A stretch of 64,000 bases of DNA from Austropuccinia psidii (Eukaryota > Basidiomycota > Pucciniomycetes > Pucciniales > Sphaerophragmiaceae), in assembly GCA_023105745.1 (NCBI GenBank), contig JALGQZ010000006.1, positions 33,867,686-33,931,685 of the forward strand. The letters are read 5' to 3'. The notes below the pieces were generated by a model. That model ran no database searches, was not told the origin of the DNA, and worked only from the letters and a program-made list of their open reading frames with translations. The position numbers and the translations under genes were made by a program. This document shows, one piece after another, positions 1 through 10,442 of the stretch (within the stretch, counting starts at the first letter, position 1; each line of letters begins with the position of its first letter).

Positions 1-1050
1 GGACAAACTAGATACAACATGTCCTAGTGCTTTGAGCTCTTTAGATCAAAAATGACATTTCTTCAAGGAGATTTTCATGTTTACTGATTGAATTTTTGTC
101 AAAACTCTGGACAATCTGTACATGTGCTCCTCCCAAGTTTTGGAACAGACAATAATGTCATCAATGTAAATGATTAACCATCACTCTGAGAGTTCTTCAG
201 GGAAGATTACATTCATCATTCTTTGGAAGTGTGAAGGTGCATTTTTGATACCAAAGGGCATCCTCAAGTATTCATACACTCCACAATGAACAATAATTCT
301 CAAGTATTTTCTTTCTCTTGGTGTCACCACATTTTGATGGAATCCTTTAAGGGCATCCATAGTGGTTATATACACTTCTTGAGATATTTGAGTAAGGGCA
401 ATTTGGATCTTTGGTATTGGGTATCTTTCTGGAACAGTGTAAGTGTTCAGAGCTCTAAAGTCCCCAACCATTCTAGATTTTCCATTATGCCAGGCCACTA
501 TGAGTGGTATAGTTATTTCTACTTCTTCATTGTGGCCTACTTTTCTTATTACACCAAGGTCCAGAAGTTCTTTGATATAAATTTCTAGAGCTTCTCTTGG
601 TTTTGGACTTGCTGGATATGAAGGTCTTCTTAAGAGTGGTGGATAAGGTCTCTCAATGTTAAGAATGATATCAACTTCATGACCAATAATTGCTCCTAGA
701 GGTTCTTTGTCTGAAGCAAATGCTCCTCTGTGGTCATACAAAAGGGAAGAAAGTTCATTTTCTTGTTTATCAGTCAGATGAGGGCTTATTTCAGCCTCAT
801 TTAACTGTTCAGACTTGAATTTCTCTAACTCTAAGTTGACTGGTGATACTTTGTTTACTGTAATTTGTCTTTTAAATGGTAAAAAGGCAAATTTTTGGTG
901 CTTATTGTCTCCAATAGTAAAGTATCTGTCTTTGTTGTTATGCAAATCTATCCCATACATGATTAAATAGTCATTTCCCAATATAAAATGGGTATTAGAG
1001 CAATTTTCCATAACAACAAATTCAACTGTGATTCTTAAATTCCCATTCAT
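1..1050 (-). CDS. Element A Pol fragment: protease C-terminus and reverse transcriptase
   Basis: This is the reverse transcriptase (RT) of element A, which copies element RNA into DNA in the virus-like particle. The open frame 1050-181 starts in the protease C-terminal region (motif ILGNDYLIMYGIDL). It continues through a spacer into RT with KSRMVGDFRALN, RYPIPK, MDALKGFHQN and [17 protein letters not shown]. At 181 a TGA replaces a Gly codon (GGA). The same frame then reads on to the catalytic motif YIDD near 160-150 and meets another stop near the left edge. A frameshift at about 1051-1100 separates it from the upstream protease. It is colinear with element D at 55914-57224. It is part of one broken polyprotein, not a separate gene. 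Confidence 0.85.
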
Positions 1051-1682
1051 GTGTGGGAATATGACATTGGTCTCAAAAATTCAAATGCTTTCATTGGATT
1101 ACTTGCACTGTTGAATTTTATACCATCAATTGGTAACAATTGGTCTTCAAAATTGATACACAAGTCTTAAGAAAAGATTTTCCAACACAAGAGCAGAAGG
1201 CTTCCTGGGTCAAGCAAACGTTTGGTGGGCTTGTTGTCAATCACCACTTCTGTTATACAGGAGTTACCAGCTGTATAGCCTTTCCCCCTGTTTGGTTTTG
1301 TTTTCATAAGTTGTGCATCTTGAACTTTTGATAAATCAAGTTGACCGTTGCTCAATTGTGGCAAGTGGGAATAATATTCCATGATGTCAAAAGTGGCATT
1401 GATATTTTCTATATCTTTTGAAGATTCAGAAAACATTGATGACTTATCATCTGAATTGTCTTCAATCATGTCATCTTTTTCAACATCAGGTTCCTTTTCA
1501 ATATCAATTTTATTTATTTTTCCCTTCTTTAGACATGTATTGCCTAAATGGGTGGTGCTTTGGCAAATATGGCACTTTCTGACTGTATCTGAAGATTTAT
1601 ACTTAATATTATTATAATTTTCTTTGGGGTTTTTGTCCACAGAATCTTTCCAAGGTGTATTAAGCCTTGTTTTGAGATTCAC
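1051..1682 (-). pseudogene. Element A zinc knuckle (nucleocapsid) and protease, broken
   Basis: The frame 1682-1167 holds a CCHC zinc knuckle (CHICQSTTHLGNTC, about residues 37-50) that would bind the genomic RNA. An acidic linker and the start of an aspartic protease follow. The protease active site reads LLDPGS, whereas homologues in this window read DSG or DTG, so a Pro has replaced the Ser/Thr of the catalytic triplet. The frame stops at 1167. The protease then continues, with a frame change, through 1166-1051 (motif LLPIDGIKF) into the RT frame. It is in the same frame as the capsid ORF upstream, with one intervening stop near 1755. Confidence 0.8.
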
Positions 1683-1754
1683 CCTACTGGAACCAATTTT
1701 GGTTCTGGTGGTTACTTATTCTAATATATTGATAATATCCTCTGCTGAAGATTG

Positions 1755-2939
1755 TTAAGTAGTCCTGCTTTTGATAGCATGCTCTAAGTCACCTCCACAT
1801 TGTCTGAGAATTTTCCTATGGATCATAAATTCTGACATGTCAGGATATAATTCTGTTAATCTGTCTTTTTGTTGGAAAAACCATTGTAAAGCTTTGTCTT
1901 TATCAGCATTAAATTTGGCAGATTCTAAGGCTGTTTCAACTTTAAACCTCCAAACATCATTTTCCCATTTTTTAATGATTTGGGGTTTCCACCAAGTCCA
2001 ACTCTGGTTTCCATGTGCTTGTCTTATTTTGATGTACCATCTGTGAGCTGATTTGGTAAACAAGGTGTTAAATCTGGCTGTTACCAATCTGTCTGGTAAT
2101 TCAAAATCCTCTTTGATCATGTCAATACCTCTAATGAATTCCATATGGTCATACTCTCCTTCACCACTGAAGTGAGGCCATTCTTTAAGTTTTGGAACTT
2201 CTTTCAAGAGTGCTTGGCCCATTGATGGTTCTAAATTATGAAAAGAAGTGGATAGTTCATTTTTTAACTGCAAATTTTCAATATCCAATACTTGTGGATT
2301 GGGAATTCTTGAATCTTCATTTTGATTCAGAGGTGTAGACATTCCTGGTAAAGTGTTTAGCAGTTGTTCAATATCATTCATTTTACTTTTGTTACCCCTT
2401 TGTGAATTTCTTAATTCATGTTGCAAGTTTTGTATAGAGTTTATGACATTCTTTTTATGATCATCCTCTTTATATGTTGGCTCATTCCATAATTCTGGTT
2501 TTTTAGTATTATCAGATATAACTTTATTTAACTTTATTGTTAATTTTAATATTTCCTCTCTTGGGGTATCAAGATGCCTTTTCAGGGCAACTATATTTGT
2601 CTTTAATTCAGCAAATGATTTTGAAATATCATCAAGAGCTTTTTTATTATCTTCTTTGATAGTGCTTATGGCTTGTTTTATTCTTGTTTCAATTATGTCA
2701 TCAATATTGAATTTAGAATATTTGTCTGTTAATTCTTTAATAATGGCAGATTGTTCATTTATCTTAATGCCAAAAGCATTATCATTATTGGAAGTTTTGA
2801 TTGTTCTTAAAACTCTTTCAAAGCATTTAAGTGTATCATTCATTTGGCTCAGACTCAAGTTCTTTGTCTTAAAATTGTCACAAATTGATGTATTTTTATC
2901 AGAAAGATGACTTTTTATGTCAGAAATAGCTTTATACAA
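1755..2939 (-). CDS. Element A Gag capsid region
   Basis: This is the capsid-type Gag segment of element A. The first 200 residues or so are Lys/Glu-rich with heptad-like helices (probable coiled coil). A retrotransposon Gag core follows, with the motifs LKEWPHFSGEGEYDHMEFI, ARFNTLFTKSAHRWY and GNQSWTWWKPQIIKKW. The ending pattern (ILRQCGGDLEHAIKSR) is the same in elements C and D. The nominal start at 2939 is not an ATG. The same frame is open upstream of it (IISDTFDCTTEL), in the -1 frame relative to ORF1, so entry is probably by frameshift or from a different mRNA. A stop near 1755 separates it from the zinc knuckle. Confidence 0.82.
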   Translation of the reverse strand: MYKAISDIKSHLSDKNTSICDNFKTKNLSLSQMNDTLKCFERVLRTIKTSNNDNAFGIKINEQSAIIKELTDKYSKFNIDDIIETRIKQAISTIKEDNKKALDDISKSFAELKTNIVALKRHLDTPREEILKLTIKLNKVISDNTKKPELWNEPTYKEDDHKKNVINSIQNLQHELRNSQRGNKSKMNDIEQLLNTLPGMSTPLNQNEDSRIPNPQVLDIENLQLKNELSTSFHNLEPSMGQALLKEVPKLKEWPHFSGEGEYDHMEFIRGIDMIKEDFELPDRLVTARFNTLFTKSAHRWYIKIRQAHGNQSWTWWKPQIIKKWENDVWRFKVETALESAKFNADKDKALQWFFQQKDRLTELYPDMSEFMIHRKILRQCGGDLEHAIKSRTT

Positions 2940-2968
2940 CTCTGTAGTACAATCAAAAGTATCAGAAA

Positions 2969-3613
2969 TTATTTTTGATATTTTAATCTGGCTTCCTCCT
3001 TCTTTTGTAATTGCATCATGGTTCTGGCCATCTGAAATACATTTTCCATGGCATCCTGTTGAATCTTTGGGATTCTGTAGCCCTGGCTGTAAGTTTTTGG
3101 GGCTGGTGCCTTCCCTTTGCCCTTGTTTGGAGTTTGTGGCTGCTTTTTCACGTTGAAATTGCTGCTGCTAGCCACCAGGGCTATTTTTGGCACTGGTTTG
3201 GGTGGTGGAGGGTTGTTTTTCTTCCATTATAGTGTCAAAAGCATCATGTTTTTCTTCTCGATCAATGGATGCCATCCATTGAGCAATTTGCAAGTATTGG
3301 GATGGCCCAGGAATTTTCTGACAGTCAGGTAAGAATTCATGCAATTCTTACACAGGTCTGCAAGGATCTGGTACTCCTTGAACTGAAGTGCATTGTTGTA
3401 TGCACTGTGGCTGGCTTTGTATATGTCCACTGAGGCTTGTTGTGGCGGTGTCAGCTCTTTTTGAAGGTAAAATGGTATTATCAGCTTCAGAATGACCCAT
3501 TTTAATTGTTTGGAAGTCATAAACTGACCCTTTTCCTTCTGTACCTGATTGGCCTCTGCCATAATCATGTTGATTACCTGTCTGGGAGCTGCTTGAGGGG
3601 TTATAGCTGGCTC
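2969..3613 (-). pseudogene. Element A ORF1 (N-terminal Gag-like domain), exon 2
   Basis: This is a lineage-specific first ORF of unknown biochemical role, probably structural. Two same-frame pieces, 3568-3227 and 3193-2969, are separated by a stop at 3227. The first carries the pattern LADLCKNCMNSYLTVRKFLG followed by GWHPL. This aligns with KSYLHIKSFLG...GWSPL in D and DFKDLMVITKGWNP in C. The C-terminal piece has YSQGYRIPKIQ, MARTMMQ and ends KYQK-stop, as does ORF1 of element C. A candidate intron with GTAAGT and CATCAG ends lies just upstream (3614-3680). Confidence 0.65.
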
Positions 3614-3680
3614 CTGATGGTTGAAGGCATAATTATGGTTAAAAAGGCTTAAAATAGTAATTTTACATCAAAAAACTTAC
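3614..3680 (-). other. Candidate intron at the 5' side of element A ORF1
   Basis: On the minus strand a 67-nt segment begins GTAAGTTTTT and ends ACCATCAG. It lies between an open upstream stretch (3681-3855, protein-like, ending KDLAN) and the ORF1 body. The position matches the intron of element C. Exon 2 would join in the wrong frame in this copy, so a 1-nt indel must be assumed. That keeps the confidence low. Confidence 0.4.
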
Positions 3681-4086
3681 TATTGGCCAAATCTTTGGCT
3701 TTCTGAAGAGTATTACTTATTTCCAAGTTGACTGATTCAGAAGAAATTGGCTCTGGTTGAATATTCCAAGTCACAATAATAGTACTATTATGATCAGAAT
3801 TAACAGTACTGGCAGGAATAATGCTGGTTACTGTTGAGGCTGTTTCAATGTTTTATTGTCTTACCACGTTTTCAGACACTAAAATTAATGAAAAAACCAA
3901 CTAATTAAGTAAAAAAAAGGATATTTCAAAAATGAAATTAAAATATTAGCCTTACTTATAATATTAAAAAAATTATTTTTTATTGATTTTTTTGAATTAT
4001 AAGTATTTTTTATATGTTTTTAAATTTTTCAATATAAGAAAAAAGATTTAAAAAGAGTAAAAAAAATATGACACAGGTAAAATATC
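3681..4086 (-). other. Element A 5' leader and possible ORF1 exon 1
   Basis: The right half (about 3880-4086) is extremely A/T-rich and non-coding. On the minus strand it forms long pyrimidine runs ending TTAATTTTAG, which could be a splice acceptor. The left half (3681-3855) is open on the minus strand with a Ser/Thr/Ile-rich translation, plausible as ORF1 exon 1. No start ATG is evident. Confidence 0.4.
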
Positions 4087-4103
4087 ACGGCTGGGCCCCC
4101 AAA
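4087..4103 (-). other. Primer-binding-site-like sequence of element A
   Basis: Directly after the end of the LTR (TTACA) the minus strand reads TTTGGGGGCCCAGCC. The same TTTGGGG start follows the LTR in elements B, C and D. The start TGGGGG resembles proline-tRNA primer sites of other retroelements, but the matching tRNA cannot be checked here. Confidence 0.6.
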
Positions 4104-5929
4104 TGTAAGGGGTGGATATGAAACTTTGATTAAAAATCAAGTACTTTTCCTGTCCTCAAAATTTGTATAAGGTAAAGATCAATTAAAAATAGTAAGAAAT
4201 ATTATTTGAAGAGAAAACATGGAAATTTTATTGTCTATAACTTTATTAGTATAAAACAATGATATTATGAAGCTTTATTGTTTTACCAAAAATAAACATT
4301 TATCCAAAAATACTCTACAAGAGATATTTAAGGCTACAAAAGAAATTTCTTCAAGAGCAATTTCAATTGGAATTAATTGAGAAAATAACTGCAAGAAATT
4401 AATTAAAGAACAAAGTCTTTCAAAAGTATATTAAAGAGAAAACATACCCAAAAGTGCCCAGAGTGAATTTGGAAACAAAGTGACAAAGTTAACAGTGATG
4501 AAAAGATGCTTTAATTCACTTTTGGGGTGGTTCAGGGGTAAAAATGATTATAAGAGTTACAAACAATGATTATAATTATTTTTTCACGTGGTTAAAAGGT
4601 TTAAAATGATTAAAAAAAGGTGGTTGGAATATTTTATTGATTAGTTTAACCGTGTTTAAACTAATTATAAAAGGAAAAGATTCTAACATGAAGAGAAAAG
4701 TGGGGCAAAGAAGACATTCTTTTATAGCCATCAAATTTCTTACTCCAAACGTGACATTTACTATTGTCAGTCGTGAAAAACAGTCTGACAACAGGAAAGC
4801 CAATTATGGCATCATTGGACCCTGGTTTAGACCAAAAAAGGGCCGGTTTAAGCCATTTTTAGCCATTTTAGACCCTTAAATCAGCCATTGCTATAGCAAT
4901 ACCTAGTCTAGAGCCTTCAAAACACGTCAGAATGTGTGTAGGAGACATGGAAACCAGTTCAGACTGTTTTAAATATGATTGTTTGATCTTAAGGGTAGTT
5001 TTACCCTCTTGGCAACAGCTAAAACTACCCCAGTTGGTATCAAAACCTCATTATCAATTGAGTTCATAGACCCTGTAGCTCAATTCCAGGCCAAAATTGA
5101 TGAACTTTTGCGTGAATTTTGACACCACATGCCTGTAAGCAAGGATCTTGGGGGTCTAGCTCCCCCTTAGAGCTGGAGTTCCTTTCCCCCCCCCAAATTT
5201 AATCTTTCCAATTTATTTTTCCTTTAATTCCTCATCATGTATTATACTTATAATTTACATATGTAATTCAATTGAGTTGTAAAGTTCAATCAAGTAATAA
5301 TTTATACCTCATATGTAAATCAAAGTTCACTTATGTAATACACACACACATTTTGACATTTCAATTGAATTCAATTGAAAATACTTTAATTCCTCATAAC
5401 TTCTAAGACATACACAACACCTCAATTTTATCACAAATTTTGGTGATTAGCACTGCATGTTATGTGAATCAAATTAAAGTTTTGAGTATTCTCAATTTTC
5501 ATACAGAAAATACTAAAAACTTAATTTAAGCTTATTTAGAGTTGAGTTACAAAAGTTTCACTCAGAGGTGACCCCACATGATTTTTTATGAGGAATCCAA
5601 TGGTGAAATAATTTTCTATGTCTATTCATTGGATAAAAAGTCATAATAATTTTTATTTAACCTTTTTTGAAATTTATTTATTGTTTTACAATTTTGTTAA
5701 AAATTCATTCTTACTTAATTTTTTCAAGTATGAATGTAATTTTACATTTTCAAAATTTAATTTAATTTTATTTTTAAATTGTAATTCAATTTTTAATTTT
5801 GAATATAGTTTTATATTTATATTTTCATTTTCATTTCAATAATATAAATAAATTTATCTTATTTATATTTATATGTTAATTTTGTATTTGTGTTCTTTTG
5901 GGTATATGAAATTACCTCTAAGGCTCACA
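4104..5929 (-). repeat. 5' LTR of element A (group I, subtype A)
   Basis: This 1,826-bp LTR reads TGTGAGCCTTAGAGG...CACCCCTTACA on the minus strand. The same sequence on the plus strand forms the solo LTR at 23692-25500, and a diverged copy is at 61694-63258. Landmarks shared by the copies include a homopolymer C (or G) run near 5188, a CA microsatellite near 5341, and a TTGATT/AATCAA inverted repeat beside the terminus (about 4121-4142). The very A/T-rich part (5620-5880) contains only chance ORFs. Confidence 0.9.
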
Positions 5930-5989
5930 GAATCAATATTATTAATTTTAGAATTAATCATATTTATTTCATTGATTTAAGTAGCTTCT

Positions 5990-7150
5990 GATTCTCCATT
6001 TTCTCTTTCATAATTATATTCCTCCTCTTTGCTATTGTAGTCTTCTGTTTTCACAAATTCATTAATTTTTGCTTTCTTAAGGAAATTATTGGCTATATGT
6101 CCAATACCATGAAATTTATGAAATTTCCTTTTCTAATTAGTGTTATTGGGTTTGAAATTTTCTTTTTGGTTTATATTTCTTAATAAATGGTTATTTTGGG
6201 CTTTTCATGTCCAACCTTTTCCATTTTCTACCAATCTTAGTTATTGTCACAATTTTTTCTAGTACATTAATGTACTCTTCTGTAGAAAGTGGTTCTATAA
6301 ACCTGGTTCTTATTGCATTTTCTAGTTACCCTCCACATTATTTGAGTATTTTTTATATGTACCATCTTTTGTGATATTTATGGTATAATTCATTAATCTT
6401 CCAACTTTTTTTAAGAATCAAGTTAAAGATTTGTCTTTGTCTGGGTCAAAGAATGAGTTTTCAAATACATTTTCTCTTTTATAACTAAAAGCATCATTTG
6501 CTCACTTCATGAGTATTCAATTTTTCCACAAAGAACAACTATTTTTCCCATTTACTTGTCTTATGAAATAATTCCATCTTTTTGAAGATTTTTCAAATAG
6601 AAAATGTAATATTTAAGTAATTAATTAATATGGTATGGCATAATATTATTGTAAAATACCAATTTTTTGAACAGATAGAATGTGGTCATATTCACCTTCA
6701 CCTGTCAATGATTTTCATTCATTCAGTTGCGGTTCTTCTTTTATTCAAACTTTATAATTGAATCTATTAATCAAATATTTTACAAGAATATTTGTCACTT
6801 CATCTTTTGGTTTAACAGGGCTTCTTATATTGGAAAATGGGGTTGATAACTTTGGAATATTTAAGTTAGCCTAATTTGCTTTATCCATTTTCTCAGTAAT
6901 AAGTTAAGTTTAATTTTGAATGTCATATTCAATATTCATTCTTTCTTCATCACTTTTTTATACATAGTCCAGAAGCAATTTTTGGTGTGATGAAGTAGTT
7001 TCTTTGTATTTTTTTAACAGAAATGGAAAATTTGTGTAGTTTTTTTGTTAAATTGTTAATATTTTAGTCATAATTTATTGTCAAAATCCTTCCTTTGATA
7101 TATTTTATGTAATTTCAAAACTCCTGTTATCCTAGTATCATTTTTGGAGT
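5990..7150 (-). pseudogene. Element B zinc knuckle and capsid remnant
   Basis: The stretch is similar at the base level to the Gag region of element A. For example 6330-6470 parallels 1790-1920 (the segment encoding the CGGDLEHAIK and KDKALQWFF motifs), and 6680-6720 parallels the GEGEYDH segment. Around 6060-6130 a zinc-knuckle-like segment remains. Every frame is closed repeatedly by stops, so no product is possible. It shares lineage with A but is much more decayed, which fits B being the older host of the insertion. Confidence 0.6.
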
Positions 7151-7389
7151 ATTGTCGATTGAAGTCTTTGGTTTATTATTTTAAACCATAGATTTGATAT
7201 TATCTATTTCTTTCTTATTTTGTAAAACAATTTAGAATAAATATAATATGATGTTTTTCTCTTTCTTTTAATGATAATAAAGTATTTTTGAAGTCTCTTA
7301 AAGGTAAGATAATTCTTTTTATTTCTGACAAAGTATTCATAACACCAGGGGGCAAAGTTATTTCTTTGGGAAAGATGGATTTCTCATTG

Positions 7390-7660
7390 GTTTTCCTCTT
7401 TGTCCTTGAATTTAAACAAGGTAATGGCCATGTTGAAAACATTATTCATGGTATCTTTTTGGATTTTTGGGATCCTGTAAATGGGGGAAGATGGCTTCCT
7501 CAAATTATTTTCTTGTTCTTTTTCCTTCCTTTGGAGGTTGGTTGACTTGAGGCATTCTGGTAGAAGCTACTGGGGATTCTTCCTTGCTTGCCTCCATCTT
7601 TTTTGTTGTGCTATTAATAAATTCAAACAGATAGGGTAAATCTTTGGTTTGTTTAAAATA
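7390..7660 (-). pseudogene. Element B ORF1 C-terminal remnant
   Basis: The bases at about 7420-7480 match element A at 3011-3075, the segment that encodes the YRIPKIQ...MARTMMQ end of ORF1. No open frame survives. Upstream (right) it is interrupted by a minisatellite, after which ORF1 similarity resumes near 8520. Confidence 0.5.
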
Positions 7661-8480
7661 GACCATGTTTTACTTATTCAATGCTTTATTCAAGATAAAC
7701 CATTGACAGTTTATTTAAGATAAGACATTAATGGATCATTAAATATAAATTGGTCATGGTTTATGAAATTTATATAATGCCGTTTTCATTTAAGAAAAAT
7801 CATGAATAAATCATTAAATATAAACAACTCATGGTTTCTTATAATGAGAAATTCATTACCCATCATTAGGAGTTGATTACCTACAATGATGAATTGGTTA
7901 CCAATGATGAGGAATTGATTAAATATTATTCATAATTGATTAAATAAGATGAGTAGTTGATTACAAATTATTATTAATGCATTGCATATGATGAGGAACT
8001 GATTTCAAATGGATAAGAATTCATTACAAATGATGAGGCATTGATTACCCATTATTAGGAATATATTATTAATCATTGGAAGTTGACTACACATAATGAG
8101 GAACTGATTACCCATAATGAGGAATTGTTTACCAATCATGAGTAATTGATTACCCATTATGGGGAATTGATTACCAATCATGAGTAATTGATTAAATACT
8201 ATGAGGAATGGATTACCAATTCTACAGAGCCAATTACTCATGATTAAGAGCTGATTACCCATAAACAGGAACTTGTAGATTGATTCATATTGAGTAAATG
8301 ATTACTGGCTTATATTACATGAAATATGAATGGTTTATATTATATAAACCATGACTTGTTTATATAAAATAAACCATGGATAGTTTCCATCAAATAAACA
8401 ATTTCTGGTTTATATTAAATAAACCATGCCTGGTTTATATTATATAAAACATGACTGGCTTATACTAAATAATGCATTTA
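7660..8480. repeat. Compound minisatellite: 21-bp array flanked by units of about 25 bp
   Basis: From about 7850 to 8275 a degenerate 21-bp unit (consensus near AATGAGGAATTGATTACCCAT) repeats in tandem. On the minus strand 8262-8005 it reads as twelve heptads of the type MGNQLLI without an indel. On both sides (7660-7850 and 8290-8480) lies a different unit of about 25 bp built on AAACCATGACTGGTTTATAT. It sits inside the decayed ORF1 of element B. Confidence 0.85.
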
Positions 8481-9000
8481 ATCAGGAGCACTTGGTCTGT
8501 TTAGAATAAAAAAAAGTAATTTGACCCAATCTCAAATAGCTCATTTTTATGAATTTATGCAGGAAGTGATTCCTTTATCTTTTTTATTTGAGGTTTGGAT
8601 GATAGTGGATTGCATCCATTGGAGTGTTTCACTATTTCAAACTCCTATCGAAATTTTGTGAGGATTTTTCAGGAGTTACTTACTCCTTGGTGGATTTGGG
8701 GAAACATTTCCCACTCCTTGTCTTTGTATACTGTGTATTACTGTTTGTACTGGATCTTGTATATGTCTATTTGATCCCTCTGAATATGATTTAACTTGGT
8801 GTGAATGAATAATACTTAGTTTAAATTCTGTTTCAGAAATAATGGGAATTTCAAGGACTTGCCTTTGGTATATGGCACTTCCTTGTGTGTATTCTGTTCC
8901 ACTGGGGACTTTGCTCTTTAATTTCTACTTCTAAGTCTACCTCCATATGATTGGATGGAGTTTTGGGAGCTTCTTCTAGTAGTAATGTTGAGGATTAAAG
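8481..9000 (-). pseudogene. Element B ORF1 N-terminal remnant
   Basis: Bases 8560-8640 and 8750-8800 resemble element A at about 3240-3330 and 3410-3450, which encode the KFLG...GWHPL part of ORF1. The order and strand agree with the rest of element B. No usable frame remains. Confidence 0.45.
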
Positions 9001-9669
9001 AGATTAGAAAAAAGAATAAAAAGAATCCTTTTTATGCAGTTTTTAAGAAAAGTGCCCACCTTCAGAGTTCTGAATGGTGGGTCCTGGAACAACTGATTTC
9101 TTGGGTTTTCTTTTCTTTCTTATTATTGGTTTTTGGATAATTTTGACAAGTTTCTTCCACCAATCTTTCAACAGTGGTTTGGTTATCCTCTTTTGGGATA
9201 TCTTCCAACACTAAAAAGGACAAATAAATATAATTTTCTTTATAAAAAGAGTATTTTTACAAAGATATGGAGATTTACATGTAGAAAATTTCTTTAAATC
9301 TTGTTTATATCAGAGAAATAAGCAAAAAAATAATAAAATGATTTCATTTGTTTTTTATTTTTTCAATTTTCTGAAAGAATAATAACATTATTATTTAATT
9401 GAATTATAATATAAATTAATATTCCTAATTTATGAATATCTTATTTAATCACTAGAATAACTCAAAGAAAGTTCTGGAAAATCCAAGGATGTGAAAGACC
9501 ACATGTAAGGCAATATAATTACTTTTAAAATGCCTTAATAGCTTTTAAATTCAATAAATATAAAGTTATTATATAAATCATTATTAAAAATATAATTTAT
9601 CTTTTGATAAACCATCTTTGAATCTTTTTATAAGGTATTTTGAGTACATATCATGGAAAGGTCCCCAAA
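9001..9669 (-). other. Element B 5' leader with primer-binding-site-like end
   Basis: This is A/T-rich sequence without recognisable coding content. At 9655-9669 the minus strand reads TTTGGGGACC directly after the LTR end TTACA, the same arrangement as in A, C and D. This marks the boundary between leader and LTR. Confidence 0.5.
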
Positions 9670-9680
9670 TGTAAGGTTTG
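9670..9680 (-). repeat. First 11 bp of element B 5' LTR, left of the F insertion
   Basis: The sequence TGTAAGGTTTG continues at 42668 (GTTTTACTATG). Joined, the two match the start of the intact K-type LTR at 47540 (TGTAAGGTTTGACTATG). The bases GTTTG (9676-9680) and GTTTT (42668-42672) are the 4-of-5 TSD of element F. Confidence 0.75.
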
Positions 9681-10442
9681 TGTCACAGCCACTATCAGGG
9701 GTAAGGGTATTCAGCCTTAAACCCACTAAAACTCATGAAACCAGAAAATCCAGTATGTGAATCAGGACTCAGTTTCAGAAAATCTTCTTTCTGAAACATG
9801 CATTCAGCTTGGTTTATCAATACAACCTTTCAATACTTGCACAGGCTATATATTCCAAATACAGTTTTGGATTCACAAGACTGAAACTGTAAGATCACCC
9901 AACTCCACCACACCTCTTGTACAGACCCTGTACATCCATACAGAGGCTGTATTATTCAAAGCAATTAAAATGAAGATTCCTCTCAAGAAAATTCACTCTT
10001 TGGATCAGGGCTGGTGGATTCTTACATATACCACCCCTCTTCCTCCCTCTAGGGAACTTTCCCCCAGTTAATTAATATAGTTGCTTTATTATTTAATGAA
10101 TATTCTTACTCTTATTTTTGAGTATTATATTTATTGGTATTAAGCTGGTCTTTGCATCTTTTCTTCACCTGTTCAGTAGAGTTGTGGTGGCCATATCCTT
10201 ATTAACCCTTCTCTTTCTTTCTGACAGGTTGAAAAAGTGGACTTAGAATTGTTTGTGGTTGGCTCTTTTATTCTTTACTCTTGTTTCTTTGTTGCTTCTT
10301 TTCTTAAATTTACCTTATTAGAAATTATATCTTATTTACACTCTTAATTGGACTAAATCTTATTCCATCCTCAAGCCCTCTTAAAGTGAGTTCCAGCTTA
10401 CTGAGTGCCAGGCCCTCTTCGCTTCAAAGAGCCCCTGTAACA
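9681..10442 (+). repeat. 5' LTR of element F (group III)
   Basis: The 762-bp LTR starts TGTCACAGCCACTATCAGGG and ends GAGCCCCTGTAACA. It is repeated at 30279. Its last 75 bases resemble the end of the longer LTR of element E (shared GTGAGTTC...GAGTG...AGAGCCCCTGT). The 104-codon frame inside it (9757-10071) is not a gene. Confidence 0.9.

Larger units (their letters stand above)
1..5929 (-). mobile_element. Ty3/gypsy retrotransposon A, 5' LTR to RT (cut by window edge)
   Basis: This is a minus-strand LTR retrotransposon read from its 5' LTR (4104-5929) through a primer site, ORF1, capsid, zinc knuckle, protease and reverse transcriptase. The remainder of pol and the 3' LTR lie to the left of the window. 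It belongs to the same lineage as elements C and D, with about the same gene order and recognisably homologous proteins. It sits inside the gag region of the decayed element B. Stops and frameshifts break it at several places, so it is a dead copy. The far TSD cannot be checked because the left end is outside the window. Confidence 0.88.
5930..9680 (-). mobile_element. Decayed Ty3/gypsy element B (gag half, split by A and F)
   Basis: This is an older minus-strand relative of element A. Aligned in order from right to left are the start of its 5' LTR (9670-9680), a primer site (9655-9669), a leader, ORF1 remnants (about 7390-9000) and capsid remnants (about 5990-7150). Element A is inserted into the capsid region at 5929/5930, and the pol of B should lie left of the window. 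Element F split the LTR of B at 9680, and the rest of that LTR resumes at 42668. No frame stays open for long. Confidence 0.75.

Noticed and set aside
8005..8262. 85-codon heptad-repeat protein
   Set aside because: It is generated by the 21-bp minisatellite, whose period is a multiple of three. There is no support as a gene.
7850..8480. CRISPR-like array
   Set aside because: The repeats are contiguous and degenerate without unique spacers, and the genome is eukaryotic.
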